From assembly GCA_023653785.1 (NCBI GenBank), contig JAMKCH010002880.1:1-64000 (forward strand): a stretch of 64,000 nucleotides of DNA, given 5' to 3'. The first letter of the stretch is position 1. Each line of letters starts with the position of its first letter. The position numbers were made by a program, and so were the translations under genes. Shown here one piece after another: positions 11,837 to 22,790 of this stretch. The notes under the pieces are model-generated. The model worked only from the letters and a program-made list of their open reading frames with translations. It was not told the origin of the DNA and did no database searches. The stretch is from Ophioderma brevispina. Lineage: Eukaryota; Echinodermata; Ophiuroidea; Amphilepidida; Ophiodermatidae.

Positions 11837-12726
11837 AAGGTTGCAATGAGAGATTTCAATATCAGGTTGTCCCTAACAAATCAGAAGAGTTAACTGATTT
11901 TGCCTGGTTATAAAGCTTTCAATCAAAAATATTACCATCTGAAAGGATTAAGCTGAGAAATATTTCTTTGGAACCAAAAATGGGAAATTTCTATTTCGTT
12001 ATAGGAGCAAATACCAAATTCAGCCTATGTTTTATATTGAAACATATAAGCAAATCAAAATCACCTTTTTTCTCTTTTAAAGCGGCACTGGCACATTTTC
12101 ACAAAATATGAAATTTCTTCAATTTGCTCTCAAATGATAGTCTAGGCCATTGGAAGAACAGAGATATATTTTACACATAAAAATAACATACCCCAAAACA
12201 GATAGGGACATTGATATGAGGATAAAGACATCCAGGTAATTTGTATGCCAACTTTTAAGTTTTCCATAACTTTAATCAACAAATGTGTATATTATATGAA
12301 TATTTTTGACTCGTACTCACTGGTATTAAAACCACAAAGGTTATAGACCGATCAAACAGTGTGCATAGCGTGGGAACATGCATACGGCGTGCGTGTTCTT
12401 GTGTTAAACGCCAGTTTCGTCGTCTGCTGAATTTAACGTCGCCGGCGACGGTAAATTATAAAATCGTTCTGTTTACCCATAAGGAAGCTGATTTGTTCTT
12501 AATCATTTCGGGTGAGGGCTTTTGTATATAAAAGCCTTACAACCATGCAAAAATATCGATTTTGAAAAATCTTGAGGGCGCACTATTTTTCAAATGTGCC
12601 AGTGTCTCTTTAAGACATTTCTGTAGCCACATACAAGATAAGAAATCTATTGAGTGTCTAATCTATATGAAATTACTATTATGACACAATAATTGGGTGC
12701 TTCAAAATCTCTTGTTGCACCTTTAA
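11833..12726 (+). mobile_element. TTAA miniature element, family R1 (copy 2), carrying a nested element
   Basis: The left part (11,833-12,080) and the right part (12,610-12,726, ending CTCTTGTTGCACCTTTAA) are the two parts of one R1 copy. A different TTAA element is inserted at the TTAA that precedes GACATTTCTGTAGCC. Uninterrupted R1 copies show the original joined site. Confidence 0.88.
12077..12613. mobile_element. TTAA element nested inside R1 (family R6)
   Basis: The ends are AAGCGGCACTGGCACATTT and AAATGTGCCAGTGTCTCTT, reverse complements with one or two changes. Both are flanked by TTAA (12,077-12,080 and 12,610-12,613), a target duplication that can be read directly by comparison with intact R1 copies. 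The element is about 530 bp. Part of its interior is CpG-rich (about 12,370-12,450), unlike its surroundings. Confidence 0.85.
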
Positions 12727-12994
12727 GGATTTTTAACAGGTGTATGCATTTTATATGCTTAGTGTCTATATTTTATCCAGCCAGTAGTGATGTTATTGCT
12801 TTCTTGCCATATTACAGCAGGTCACAGCTGTAAGCACATATATATATAAAGTCTGGTTGTTTGATACATGTACAAAAGTGGTTGTGTAAATGATACATGC
12901 ATTTCATATAATTAATTTGTAAATATTTATTTTCTGGAATTGTGGTAGATCAAATACTGATGCAGGTATAATCGCCATTGAAAGCCACTTGGCA

Positions 12995-13155
12995 TAATTC
13001 TGTAGGAGTTTCCAAAACCTGACCAATCTGACACACTTATGCATTATGAATTTGGAAACCTTAACGGAATAAACCTGTGAAGGGTTTCGAATTCAAAAGT
13101 GTGTCAGAAAAAAGTGTGTCAGATTGGTCAGGTTATGGAAACTCCTTAATTCTGT
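12995..13155. mobile_element. hAT-like miniature element with target duplication (copy 2)
   Basis: The element at 13,004-13,146 has inverted ends AGGAGTTTCC..AACCTGACC and the matching right end, with CTGACACACTTATG inside. It is flanked by TAATTCTGT on both sides (12,995-13,003 and 13,147-13,155). It is the second copy of the element at 2,675-2,848, in a different target, which confirms transposition. Confidence 0.82.
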
Positions 13156-14114
13156 GCCATTTTGGCACCATAGAAAAATAAAAGTATAAAAGCTGCTCAA
13201 ATGTACAATGCAGAAATATATAGTTGATTTTGATGGGGACACTTCAAAGTTGAATCAAATTTTGGTGTGAACAGGCCTGTATTTGAAGGTGCTGTTCTTG
13301 ATTTTGTGTATCATGTTCTCTAACTTGTTATGAGAGCCTTGCACTTGTATTACATCACCACCCAGTTTGTGGCAAACAAATTGAATTTTTGATGCTGATT
13401 GGCCACAACTGAAGCCATGTACATATACCAATAAGTGATTGTGAATTTACGGTTGTTTTACTTTCAAAGGACTGCTGGCCAGTTTTGGTTCAAAGTATAA
13501 AGGGTAAAGTGGGTTCATGCACGTTGAAAAAAGATAGCTGCCGATTTCCAATTGAGCATATCTCCAGGGCAATCTCGCACTTCAAATTTCTTAAATGTCC
13601 CTTATGGTTCCTGATGTGCTTCCTGATAGACAGCAAAGACCACATGACAACAAACGGTTTGTCTACCAAATCAGACGCCTGCGAAGGACAAATCCCTAGG
13701 CATAGGTATCAGTTTCCCCAAAACTGCAAAAAATGGGTGTTAAAAAACCCAATTTGTCTGGTGGCTTGTGGACAGCCCCAGAAAATTTGGAAAAATGGGT
13801 ATATATGTAAAGTATAATCTTAGAAATGGATACCTTTTCTGCCAAATGACCTAAGATCTGGGGTAATGGTTTCAAGTCCTTGGCCGCACATCCCCCAATC
13901 CCCGACCAAACCCAATCCGTGTACCCCCCCCCCTCGGATCCGACATTGGCATAATTACATACCCTTCTCAACTACTTCCTATCAGCTCTTATTTAAGGTA
14001 CATGCTACAAAGTAGGTGTGAAGGGTATGAAGATTAGGGGACTCAATTTTATACTATCCTGGATAGCATAGTTAGTGGAGTAAAGTGGAGTGCACAATGA
14101 TGTGGGGGCCTGCT
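13156..14114. other. Intergenic DNA, no gene recognised
   Basis: This contains a 110-codon plus-strand frame (13,485-13,817) without any domain I recognise. A diffuse repeat word (GAGAGCCTTGCACTTG, at about 13,343) also occurs in related form near 24,660 and 47,140. Confidence 0.4.
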
Positions 14115-14430
14115 TTAAAGGCACTATCAGTGATTTACTAAATCAGAAAATCAAAAAAAATCATCAAAAATAAGATTTTTGCATGTCTGTAACAAGTATA
14201 GGTATCCTACCATACCCTACAAATGATAGGACCAGAAGCAACCTAATAAGGATGAAATCGGATTCGGACAATAACTACAACACGCAATTCAATGGAGATT
14301 CGTATCTTTGAACACTGCCGTTTTCTTCCTTTTCTGTCAATTCTTCAGTTGGAAAAATTAAGTTATGAGAATTCTACAGGCTTATTCTTCACTTGTAAAG
14401 CTATTCCTGCAAATTTCAAATACTTACACA
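14115..14430 (+). mobile_element. TTAA miniature element, family R5 (copy 2)
   Basis: It starts at TTAAAGGCACTATCAGTGAT and shares its interior with the R5 copies at 11,060 and 17,366. The right end is degraded and only approximate. Confidence 0.65.
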
Positions 14431-14639
14431 TTATACATGCTCTCTGGTAGCATTTGCACAATATTTGGGGACATTAGTATGGGAAATTAATTTGACAACT
14501 TTTGTTGTACACTGTACTTGATATTCTGTTCTCTACATATTTTTGTAGATGCCCCCTGCCCCGATTAATTTATAAGGGGATGTGAAATTTTTCAAAAAGT
14601 TCCTTGATTTAATGAGAATGGACACTTTCCTAGCCAAAA

Positions 14640-14820
14640 TGCACAAAGAAAAAAAAATGTGGACTTTTCGTCATATTCCTCTAAACTTTTGGACCTTTTA
14701 TCAAAAAAATCGGCAAAAAGTGGACCTTTTCCTCTTTTGTGGAATTTAGGGGGGTGCGACCGCACCTCCGGGCCGCACCGCACCGCACCCCCCACCCACC
14801 CCCCGCATACGGGCCTGCCT
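14640..14820. repeat. Dispersed repeat with GGACCTTTT motif (copy 1)
   Basis: The words GTGGACTTTT, TTTTGGACC, ATCAAAAAAATC.GCAAAA and a GC-rich tail of GTGCG.CCGCACC type followed by ACGGGCC recur at 16,630-16,880. The GC-rich tail includes several CCGCACCGCACC runs. The element type is not assigned. Confidence 0.6.
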
Positions 14821-14828
14821 GGTGCTGA

Positions 14829-15035
14829 TCTTGAGATGGGTGGCGCCAGGGGGGTGGCAAGGGGGAGTGGCTGCCCCCCTGAGATTCATGAAAAACTTCA
14901 TTCAAAATTCATGAAAAACAAGGATTTTAAGCAATAAATTGTGTAAAAATTAGGGTTTTTTACCTATATGAAGTAATCGTGTAATGTTTCGCCCCTCCTA
15001 TGATTTTACCCTGGCGCCACCCCTGTCTTGAGATG
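14829..15035. mobile_element. hAT-like miniature element with GGCGCC ends
   Basis: The ends are GGTGGCGCCAGGG and CCCTGGCGCCACCCCTG. The sequence TCTTGAGATG stands on both sides (14,829-14,838 and 15,026-15,035). A direct repeat of 8-10 bp fits a target duplication of the hAT type. The interior has no coding capacity. Confidence 0.7.
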
Positions 15036-15943
15036 AAGAAAGACAACAATTATCACATAATTTGAGGCATGAATCTAACCAAATTTGGCATACTGATTTG
15101 TAGGGGCTCATAGCCATACTATTTCTTGCCCACCCTGTCCTTGGAGTAGGGAAAATATCAAAAAGCAACAGTTGAAGCTACAATCTCCGCCAAACGTGTT
15201 GGAACACTTTTATAGGCCTACTTCAAAATGCCCCCCTCTCCCCCCTGGACAATGTTGAATCCTGAAATTTTGTTCTTGTCACCCTACAAGAACCCAACAT
15301 TGATTGGTGGGGATAGGGAGGGGTGCATGGATAGAGAATGCTCAAAGCCTCACAACCCAAGTTGACATGATTTCCCATATATCTCTTTAAGAGAAATACG
15401 GCAAATAATCGGGGCAAAAAGAGCAGTCGTGTTCAAACACATTTCGACCGAGATTGTAGTTGGACATGATTCGCTGTGATTTGCAATGTGTGACTTTTGA
15501 AACAATGTACGGTACCTCTCTGACAGATGTCAGTGGTCATGCCACTTGTTGACTTTTTGATAATCCACAGGTCTGCATTTTCTCAAATTTGATTTTGATT
15601 TGCTTAGTCCCACCTTTTGTCCCAGATAACGTCCATGGCCTACTTACTGAAAAGGCATCGATCAGGGGCAGGAAGCTTGTATTTCCATTGGGGGGGTCCA
15701 TAAAGCACTGATAATGGGAATTGGTACACAAAAAATTAAGAAAGAACTGACTTTGATATCACGCAGCGTCCATGATTTGTTCCAATAATCTGAACTTGAA
15801 AAATGCAATCCTAGTGCAGGTCAAAAAATGTCAAAATCACTGTAATTTTGCCCAAATTGAAGCTGAATTTGGTCGAAAATTTCCGCCTATAAAGAGGAGG
15901 GATGGAAATGCATATTTTGTAATTAAATTGGATTGATTCAGCC

Positions 15944-15983
<40 letters not shown>

Positions 15984-16600
15984 TGGGCGATACGCAGTCA
16001 AGCCCATATTTTGAATCTCATAGCGAGACCAATACATATGGTGGCAAATCATACTCAATTTTCATCATTATCATGCGTATGATCTGATATTATCGTGTAT
16101 CGTACACCTCAAAGCATGAGATGGTCGATATCATCCTGCTTTTTTTTTTGAGCCAGAGGGGGCAACTTTTGCCCCCCCCCAGTCGGTACGGGGCCACTGG
16201 GGATAGGGGAATTGTCAAAATATTTTGATTGTAAGGCATACTTACTTTTGTGTAATGTGATCAGCGGCAAGTGAGAGGGGAAGAAGATTCATGGCGCAGA
16301 TTACACAACAGCTCTGGGTGAAGGAGGAGACAGATTGGCCATTCAGACTGGTCTGGAACGCCAAGAAATTTTAGGCTCACACACTGTGAATGTGGGAAAC
16401 GGAAAAGAAAGATGTCCGACTGAAAAGAGAGGACAATGCAGCCAGGTGAAAATTGAAATAGGGCGGCGTAGATCGAAACCACTCATTCAGACATGAGTCA
16501 ATGAAATCAATAGGTTAAGCTTATGAGGCAAAGTGATAGAGCAGGAAAAACTGAAAGAAGGGCCTGAAATTTGCATGGCAACAGGGTCATACGGGCGGAT
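15036..16600. other. Intergenic DNA with a long poly-T run
   Basis: No gene was recognised. A T run of about 28 bases lies at about 15,949-15,976. A short plus-strand frame near 16,291-16,375 (MAQITQQLWVKEETDW) is open but has no family match that I know. Confidence 0.4.
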
Positions 16601-16880
16601 TTATTGTGGGGGATGTGCGGACCTTCGAAAAAGTGGACCTTTTTTTGAAAAAGGTGGAATTTTTTGCTAAAAGTGGACGTAACAGCTCCTAAAAATTGTC
16701 GGGGCTTTTTGGGACTTTTTGAACCTTAATCACAAAAAAGGTGGACTTGCTTGTCAAAATTCTCTAAATTTTGGACCGTTTTTAATCAAAAAAATCAGCA
16801 AAATGGACCTTTTGTAGGCGCCCTTTTGTGGAATTGGGGAGTGCGGTCCGCACCCCCCTGCTACGGGCCCTGCATGGTAA
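16600..16880. repeat. Dispersed repeat with GGACCTTTT motif (copy 2)
   Basis: Same word order as 14,640-14,820: repeated GTGGACCTTTT phrases, ATCAAAAAAATCAGCAAAA, GTGGAATTGGGGAGTGCGG and a GC-rich tail ending in ACGGGCCCTGC. Confidence 0.6.
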
Positions 16881-17365
16881 AATGATGAGCGGCGTTGCCA
16901 ACGGCAAAGGGCCCCCGCCCCCCGCCCCTCCTCGCAAAAACCGACCCACATCATGCCGCTTGTTCATATGGGCATGATTCATGAGACCTTTGCAGTTGTT
17001 CACAAACACTAAACTGTCATAAAAATAGAATCTTCAAAAACCCTGAGCTGAATTTGAATAACCTACTTTTAATCTCATCACAACTTTTTTCCCAGATTTA
17101 CAAATACTTAATCTTGGTGGACAAATAATATAGCACCACATGTTGGCAATATCACTATGAAAGTGACGGCCAGTTAAGCTGTTTAAAAAGTGTAATCAGT
17201 CATTGATAGTTGCCCCTACTTCTGTAAAAGCAAAACCAGATTTTTTAGCACAGTACCTGCAAGATTGATGTAGGTCCTCAATTAATTGTGCTCTTGGAGG
17301 GGTCACAACTATATTTGTTTTCTCATAGTGGCAGCTCTATTTTGTTATTTGTGCAGTTTATTCGT
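16881..17365. other. Intergenic DNA, nothing recognised
   Basis: No coding exon, RNA gene or complete element was recognised. Confidence 0.4.
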
Positions 17366-17749
17366 AAATACAACTATCAGTGATTATTCAGAAGGGTCAA
17401 ATATTTGAAATTTGGCGGAATAGCTTCACATTGAAGATAAGTCTTATAGACTCCTCCATAAGTTATCTTTTTCAACTGTTAGAAAAATCTCACAGGAAAA
17501 GGAAGAAAACTACAATATTCCAAGATATGAAGCTCCATTCAATTACTTGTTTGTAGTAAAAAGTGTCCGCGAACGGACAGTAATGACTAAAAATCAAGAT
17601 TTTGTCTATATTAGGTTGGCTTCTGCCTTATCATTTTCAGGGTTGTTAGGATACTTGTAGTTGTTACATACATGCAAAAATCTAAAATTTTTTTTTATGA
17701 TTTTTTGTATTGTCTGATCTTAGGCAAATCACTGATATGGTGCCTTTAA
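17366..17749 (+). mobile_element. TTAA miniature element, family R5 (copy 3)
   Basis: It begins near ACTATCAGTGATTATTCAG and ends CAAATCACTGATATGG..CCTTTAA. Its interior is shared with the R5 copies at 11,060 and 14,115, including AAGTCTTATAGA and ACATGCAAAAATCT. Confidence 0.7.
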
Positions 17750-18004
17750 TAATGTATTGGTTTAAATATTGTATTGTCACCGTTGGGTTGGTGTCAGCAA
17801 TTGTGCGGGGGCATAATTACATGTATACCCTTACACCCTACTTGTTATCATCACATGCTTTATATTAATTCGCGGAGGGGGGCACCGCCATATGGATAAT
17901 GGGTTGTAAGGCTCACACACTTCTAAACCGGCAGGAGCAACTCAGGGACAGAGACAGCCAAATTGGCCGAAAAAATAATTATATTAAAAAAAATAAAAAA
18001 AATG

Positions 18005-18175
18005 CAAAATTGGGGTCTTTTGGGTGATATTTTTGCAAAATGGTCTAAAATATAGACGTCTTTGGGTGAAAATTTTCAAACCTTTCCCCCAAAATAGGGG
18101 TCTTTGGGTGACAGTGGTAAAATTTAAAAAAAAATATGGGGTATTTGAGTGACAACGGTGCTGACAAAGGGGGTA
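18005..18175 (+). repeat. Degenerate tandem repeat of GGGTCTTTGGGTGA type
   Basis: The phrase GGGGTCTTT.GGGTGA recurs about four times at roughly 45-55 bp spacing, separated by A-rich segments. The copies differ by point changes and short indels. Confidence 0.65.
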
Positions 18176-18782
18176 ACAGCCTTACATACATGTCACTTCC
18201 AAGATGGGAGTTCCCCCTTCCTTATTCCATTAACAGAATTATGCCAGTGGTATTATAATCAATACAGTAGGTTGTGGTTTCTAACCTTGTTGGAACCTAT
18301 ACATTTATTTGTTATATTTTTGTGAGGTTATAGGAGAATTACCATTTGCGAACCAATTTCCTCATCTATAATGCCAAAATTTGCAGGAATATTCAAAATT
18401 TGTTTTAAAATGGCATTTTTGTTTTAAAACTGACCCAGGTCCAACTATGGTCCCATTTGTGGTGAGAATTTGTTTGGATATGGGTCCCACTTCCTAACTC
18501 TCAGAGGCATGTTTTTACCCCAACCAAACTTGAAACCCCTCCCCGTAAAAAGATCACATTCAAATTCACCCTTCGCACGGTTCGCCATTTGCATGTAGAG
18601 CCTTGAAATGGCGTTTGAATTAATGAGGATGTTGCATAATGATGCATTCACCTCTTGCATGGTCAATGGTTTTGTTTAGAGAGAATCAAGCCTGATTGAT
18701 CTGTTGTGTAAATGTTCCCATTCATGTCGATGCCAGTTCGAGGCTCTCCCCGCAAAGGGCGAAACCGTGCAAAGAACGAATT

Positions 18783-19278
18783 TCAGCAGCCAGAACAGAA
18801 AACAGCAAAGAATAATAATACTGTCAATGTTATACCAAATATGGCCCACCCGCTAAGTTGACCGCCCTCACAGTTCTCTATACAGCAAGTGTTGTTAAAA
18901 TTACACTTGCCGATTGTTTGTTTTATATGCGAAGAAAAATCCTCCAAATCACAAAAGGTATTTTTGCAAAAGGGTAAATCAACTGGCAACTCATTCAAGA
19001 AAACTTGCAGCTTAAAGCCTCTCTGTCCTTTTTGGGAACAGAATTCCTCTGTTTGATCCTTACAAACTTCAGAATGCCCTTCTTCATATGGGCATTTGAA
19101 CAACACAAAGGCAACGTTGGCTGAAAATGGTGCCATCCAGCTTGTGCGGAATTTACGTAGCTGATTTTCTTGGTAATCTGTAGCCAAAAGAGGGCGCTTG
19201 TCTTTATAAAGGCTGAGCAGACATTGTAGAGGGACAACGGTTTCTGCATGTGCAAACTTGAAGACTCCTTTAGGAATG
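18783..19278 (-). CDS. MINPP1: MINPP1-like phosphatase, exon 3 (C-terminal exon)
   Basis: This exon carries the histidine-acid-phosphatase proton-donor motif HAE, seen as FKFAHAETVVPLQCLL near its start. In multiple inositol polyphosphate phosphatases (InsP6/InsP5 and 2,3-bisphosphoglycerate hydrolysis) HAE pairs with the upstream RHG nucleophile motif. The family's C-terminal pattern follows: a KFR..W.APFSANVAFVLF strand, a conserved LNE.P..LPFC segment and a cysteine-rich stretch. The protein ends in a hydrophobic tail (GWAIFGITLTVLLFFAVF) and stops at 18,783-18,785. I set the 5' limit at an acceptor reading TTGTCATTGCAG. The exon then begins with the third base of a codon, which matches the phase left by exon 2. 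A hydrophobic tail instead of an ER-retention tetrapeptide suggests a GPI-anchored or membrane form. The frame is intact for 164 codons. Confidence 0.88.
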
Positions 19279-20096
19279 CTGCAATGACAACACAGAAAGA
19301 ATCTCATAAGACCACACACCATGTGTAGAGCTGTTGCATCAACTTGTGCACGTGGTTTCAAACCACTTTTTGATGGGGGGGGGGGAGGGGCCATGACCTT
19401 TTTCAAAGCATTTGGGGGCCTGGAAAAAAAAAAGAATGAGAGAAGACCCTACATTAAAGTTCATGAGAGAAATAAATGCCCCCCCAAAAAGGGTCTGGAT
19501 TCCTGCCACTAACACCCCTTGGCATTTCAAATAAGTCTTGATCTCTTTCCAACTAGTGCCGAACCAAATCTTCTTTGATGGATGATGATGGACTGGGATG
19601 AACGGACGGACGGACGACGGACGGACGGACGGACGGAGTAGGGAGGGAGGGATGGATGGATGGCATGTCAGGGAGGTATAGACGGACGGACGGATCAAAC
19701 CGCACTGAGGATGGGATTGATCATCACTCATCAGTTTAAGAGATTAGGTTCCTGCAATCTATTAATTGATAACTGATCTCAACGGCAGTTTTCCTCAGCT
19801 TATAATAGTTTTCACCTCCTTTGGTCCTTTGTCATCCTCAATTTTGACAACTCTAAGATTTTACCCATCCCTTCATCTATAATCCCTTGAAATCCTGCCA
19901 TAGCTTACCAAGGCGGGCGTGGTGCCACCCCATATAGCTTTGACCGTAACAATCATGCTCAATCAGCCTTTTTTTGCCTGCACACAGGGAAATTCCCACC
20001 TCACAGGGTAAAATCTCCCCACACCATGATTCCCCCCTCTGGGGCCCCTGTTCGACGACGACGGACCCCCTGCCTTACTGCTGTAGTTGCACTCAC
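19279..20096 (-). other. Intron 2 of the MINPP1-like gene
   Basis: The intron is bounded by GTGAGT at its 5' side (just left of 20,097) and a pyrimidine-bearing TTGCAG at its 3' side. It contains a short-period (ACGG)n microsatellite at about 19,598-19,690 mixed with GGGA and GGAT repeats, and a G-run at about 19,375-19,386. Confidence 0.7.
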
Positions 20097-20323
20097 TTTT
20101 CTTGTTCATTGGTCAGTTGCTCCAAGTACTTGATTATATCTTTGTGCCAGATTGCACCAACCAAGGTAGTTGACTTGGGTCTCCATATCCTCTCTTCAGT
20201 AATTTTTTAAGTCTTGTTTGTATTCAAATACACTAATATCCTCAGGAGTTAAAGAGACACCAGCTTGACAGTGGTTGAATAGGCCATTGATAACCACATA
20301 ATTTAACTATCAATAGCTTCAAT
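20097..20323 (-). CDS. MINPP1: MINPP1-like phosphatase, exon 2 (two frame disruptions)
   Basis: The exon is framed by a strong acceptor (TTTTGTTTTTTACAG, before 20,323) and a GTGAGT donor (after 20,097). Its translation gives three MINPP family blocks in the right order: KLCGYQWPIQPLSSWCLF (the SPWC-type region), EYKQDLKKLLKRGYG (the DLK..W..GYG block) and IWHKDIIKYLEQLTNEQE (the helix before HAE). The blocks lie in three successive frames. One extra base seems to sit in the TTTAACT between WCLF and TPED, and two extra (or one missing) bases lie between GYGD and the last block. The donor leaves two codon bases, completed by the first base of exon 3. Family blocks and splice sites are intact, so I read the shifts as likely consensus errors, but a pseudogene cannot be excluded. 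Confidence 0.82.
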
Positions 20324-21051
20324 CTGTAAAAAACAAAATCAAAATTATTGTTATTATTTTACATCTGTAAGGCCCAAGGGTTTTGAGACCACTTGTTTTT
20401 TTTTTGTTTTTTTTTTGCCTTTGTTTGCCCTAACAGAATGGAACCACTATAAATACAACAAGTTTTCTTTATGGAACATGAATTCTCAATGTGTTGTCCC
20501 AAAATGATGCGGATATAGCCCCGGAAGCTAGCAGCCATATGTAACACATCTCGAGTGCCAAAAGGTTTGAGCTGGATGAATATGTACACAGCAAGATTCC
20601 TACTTTACAGTGTAACCCAGACTTAGGCTACTCCATGTGTACTCTAGCTCTACTCCAAGGGTACCCCTGTGAGACCAATTATTGATGAACAGTACTACAA
20701 CTATTACTTGCGAAGTACACAACCACTGGGTGGAATAGCACTATGTTTACTTAGCGGACCCATTCTTATATTGTACTCGCAGTTTGCCTGCTCGGTGACT
20801 AGCAGGTACCCTGTAGCCATCAGTAGTGGATTACCCCTGCAGCTACTCCCGAGAGTACCTTCACAGGTAACTTCCCTACCGGCTGCCTGGTAGGCATCCT
20901 TTGGACAACAAAGGCGCCAAACATTCCATTGTTTGTTTACTCCTTCTGATCCTTTTCAAAGCTTGGTAAAATCTATATTGGAGTTTGAGCCATCACCAAA
21001 ACCCCCTATATATGACTTTGGTGTAAAAACATAACAGTATGCGACCAAATG
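20324..21051 (-). other. Intron 1 of the MINPP1-like gene, 3' part
   Basis: No exon is recognised here. A 76-codon minus-strand frame at 20,359-20,589 and a plus-strand frame at 20,669-20,893 show no MINPP or other family signature. The intron continues past transposons and the unpolished patch to about 30,270. Confidence 0.5.
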
Positions 21052-21389
21052 TTAACGGGCATTTCGGTGATCCACAGCCCGTCCCCCGCCCGACTAGGCT
21101 AAAAAATCTTGAGATTTTTATATCTATAACCGTTAGCCTAGTAATCCATGTGTGCCCAATCTTACGTGCAAATTCGTTCCACTTCTGTGAGAATTCGCAA
21201 TTTGTCTTTTCTGTCCATAACCGGACATATTACAGCACAGTAGCCTATGGACCGTGGGAAACGAGTAAATGCTTCATAACACAAAACCGCAAGATCGGAT
21301 GAGGCTCAAATTTGAGAAAGCTTTCTCAAGGATATCTAGTGATCAGTAAATAAAACAGAAGGTGCTGAAATCACGAAATGCACCTTTAA
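21052..21389 (-). mobile_element. TTAA miniature element, family R3 (copy 1)
   Basis: The ends are TTAACGGGCATTTCGGTGAT and TCACGAAATGCACCTTTAA. The interior (ATCTTACGTGCAAATTCG, AACCGCAAGATCGGA, CTCAAGGATATCTAGTGA) matches the copy at 55,552-55,851 in reverse orientation. Confidence 0.85.
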
Positions 21390-21478
21390 GAATGGATAAA
21401 CAATCCCAATATGTTGAAAAGTATACCACTTTTTTTGAGCGATTCAAGAAAAGGTAGTTGTACTATCTAGAGCATAAA

Positions 21479-22532
21479 CCCAGCAAACATTCCCAGTTGG
21501 GGCCCATGTGGGTAAAAATATGGTTTTAGGTGGGCACGTCACGAGGGCCCCACATGGGCAACAATACAAAAAATTTTTTTTTTTCGCTTGTTTCATTGGC
21601 CCCATGTGGGGCCACTTGGCGTTTTGTTCCAACTGCGGATTATGGGCCCCACATGGTTTGCCAAGTGGGTTGCAGGTGGGTATTACATGGGTACAATGTG
21701 TGTTCCCTCAAAGGTTATCACTTTCTGGGGTTTTTATGGGCTCACCCAAGTTGTACCATACAGGTTCAATGTGGGGCCCATAGGGGCTTTCTGGGCCCAA
21801 GATGGGCAAATTCAAAATTGATTTTATTGCACCTCTTTGCTGTGGAGCCTTAAGTGGGCCCACAACTTGATGGGTGAATTGAACAACACAAAGTATTTGT
21901 TTGGTTGTGCCATCAGTAAAACATCTGCCCCAAAAGATGGATAAGAGCTGACGTGCAATGAAACAAAAGGAATTGTTACGTGTAATTTTTATGAAAGGTT
22001 ATTTTTAATATGATATGTATGTTCTCAAAATATGTGTGTTTTCAAAATGTTACAGTCTGTACACCATCCTTTCTCTAACAGGTGTCATCAAAATGTAATT
22101 GATGAAAAGTAAAGAGAGTAGTTATTTAGGGCTTGTCTCAGAATTTATTAAAAACAATACCCTACAAATACACATTTGGTCAAAATTTGCATTTTACAGC
22201 AGGAAAAACATACAGGTCATCAAGACGACGCCCATATGGGTGAGCACTGTGGAAGCCACCTGTAGCCCATTGCCACCATCAACCAACATGGGGCCCATAT
22301 AAAAAACCCTGAAAACCCCCATTCTAGACTCACCACAAAAAATAAAACAGACCTTGAATAACCCCCAAGACCCATTAGGGGTTGCCCACTTGTAACCAAG
22401 GCCAATATACCCACTTTTATAGACCCACATGGATCCACCGGCGGTTTTCACGAGTTGAAGCACGAGCCCACATTAAACCCACCTTGCCCATGTTAAACAC
22501 ATGTGGGCCCCAGAAGGGCATGATGGCTGGGG
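21479..22532. mobile_element. Element rich in GGGCCCACATGGG repeats, inverted ends
   Basis: The left end CCCAGCAAACATTCCCAG and the right end, read inward as CCCCAGCCATCATGCCC, are similar. Each leads into GGGGCCCA.ATG. The terminal thirds are filled with variants of GGGCCCACATGGG, GCCCAAGTGGGTT and related words, in both orientations. The roughly 280-bp middle (about 21,890-22,180) is AT-rich and unrelated. The short glycine- and proline-rich frames here are by-products of the repeats. Confidence 0.7.
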
Positions 22533-22790
22533 ACGTTATAAGCTAAAAACACATAACAAAAAGCAAGGATAGAATTTTAAAAGTGGTAAAATTCAGGTGT
22601 TACAGTGGGACAAATTTTTAAAAGTTGCATCTGATGTGAATACAAAATGGTTTGCAAATTTAATGATGGAGATTCATCTTATATGCTTGCTTTTTTAAGA
22701 AAGAAAGGAAAGGAACAAGGGAGGGGGGAAATCAAGGGAGCCCATTGAATGCAATGGACAGACATTCTGTGCCCTTCAGTAACTAAGCAT

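Noticed and set aside
20359..20589. A further exon of the MINPP1-like gene
   Set aside because: The translation has no MINPP block, and exon 2 already covers the region from the cysteine block to the pre-HAE helix.
21508..21853. Overlapping plus-strand frames rich in GPHMG-type words
   Set aside because: They are produced by the GGGCCCACATGGG repeats of a mobile element. Several frames are open at once, as expected for a repeat.
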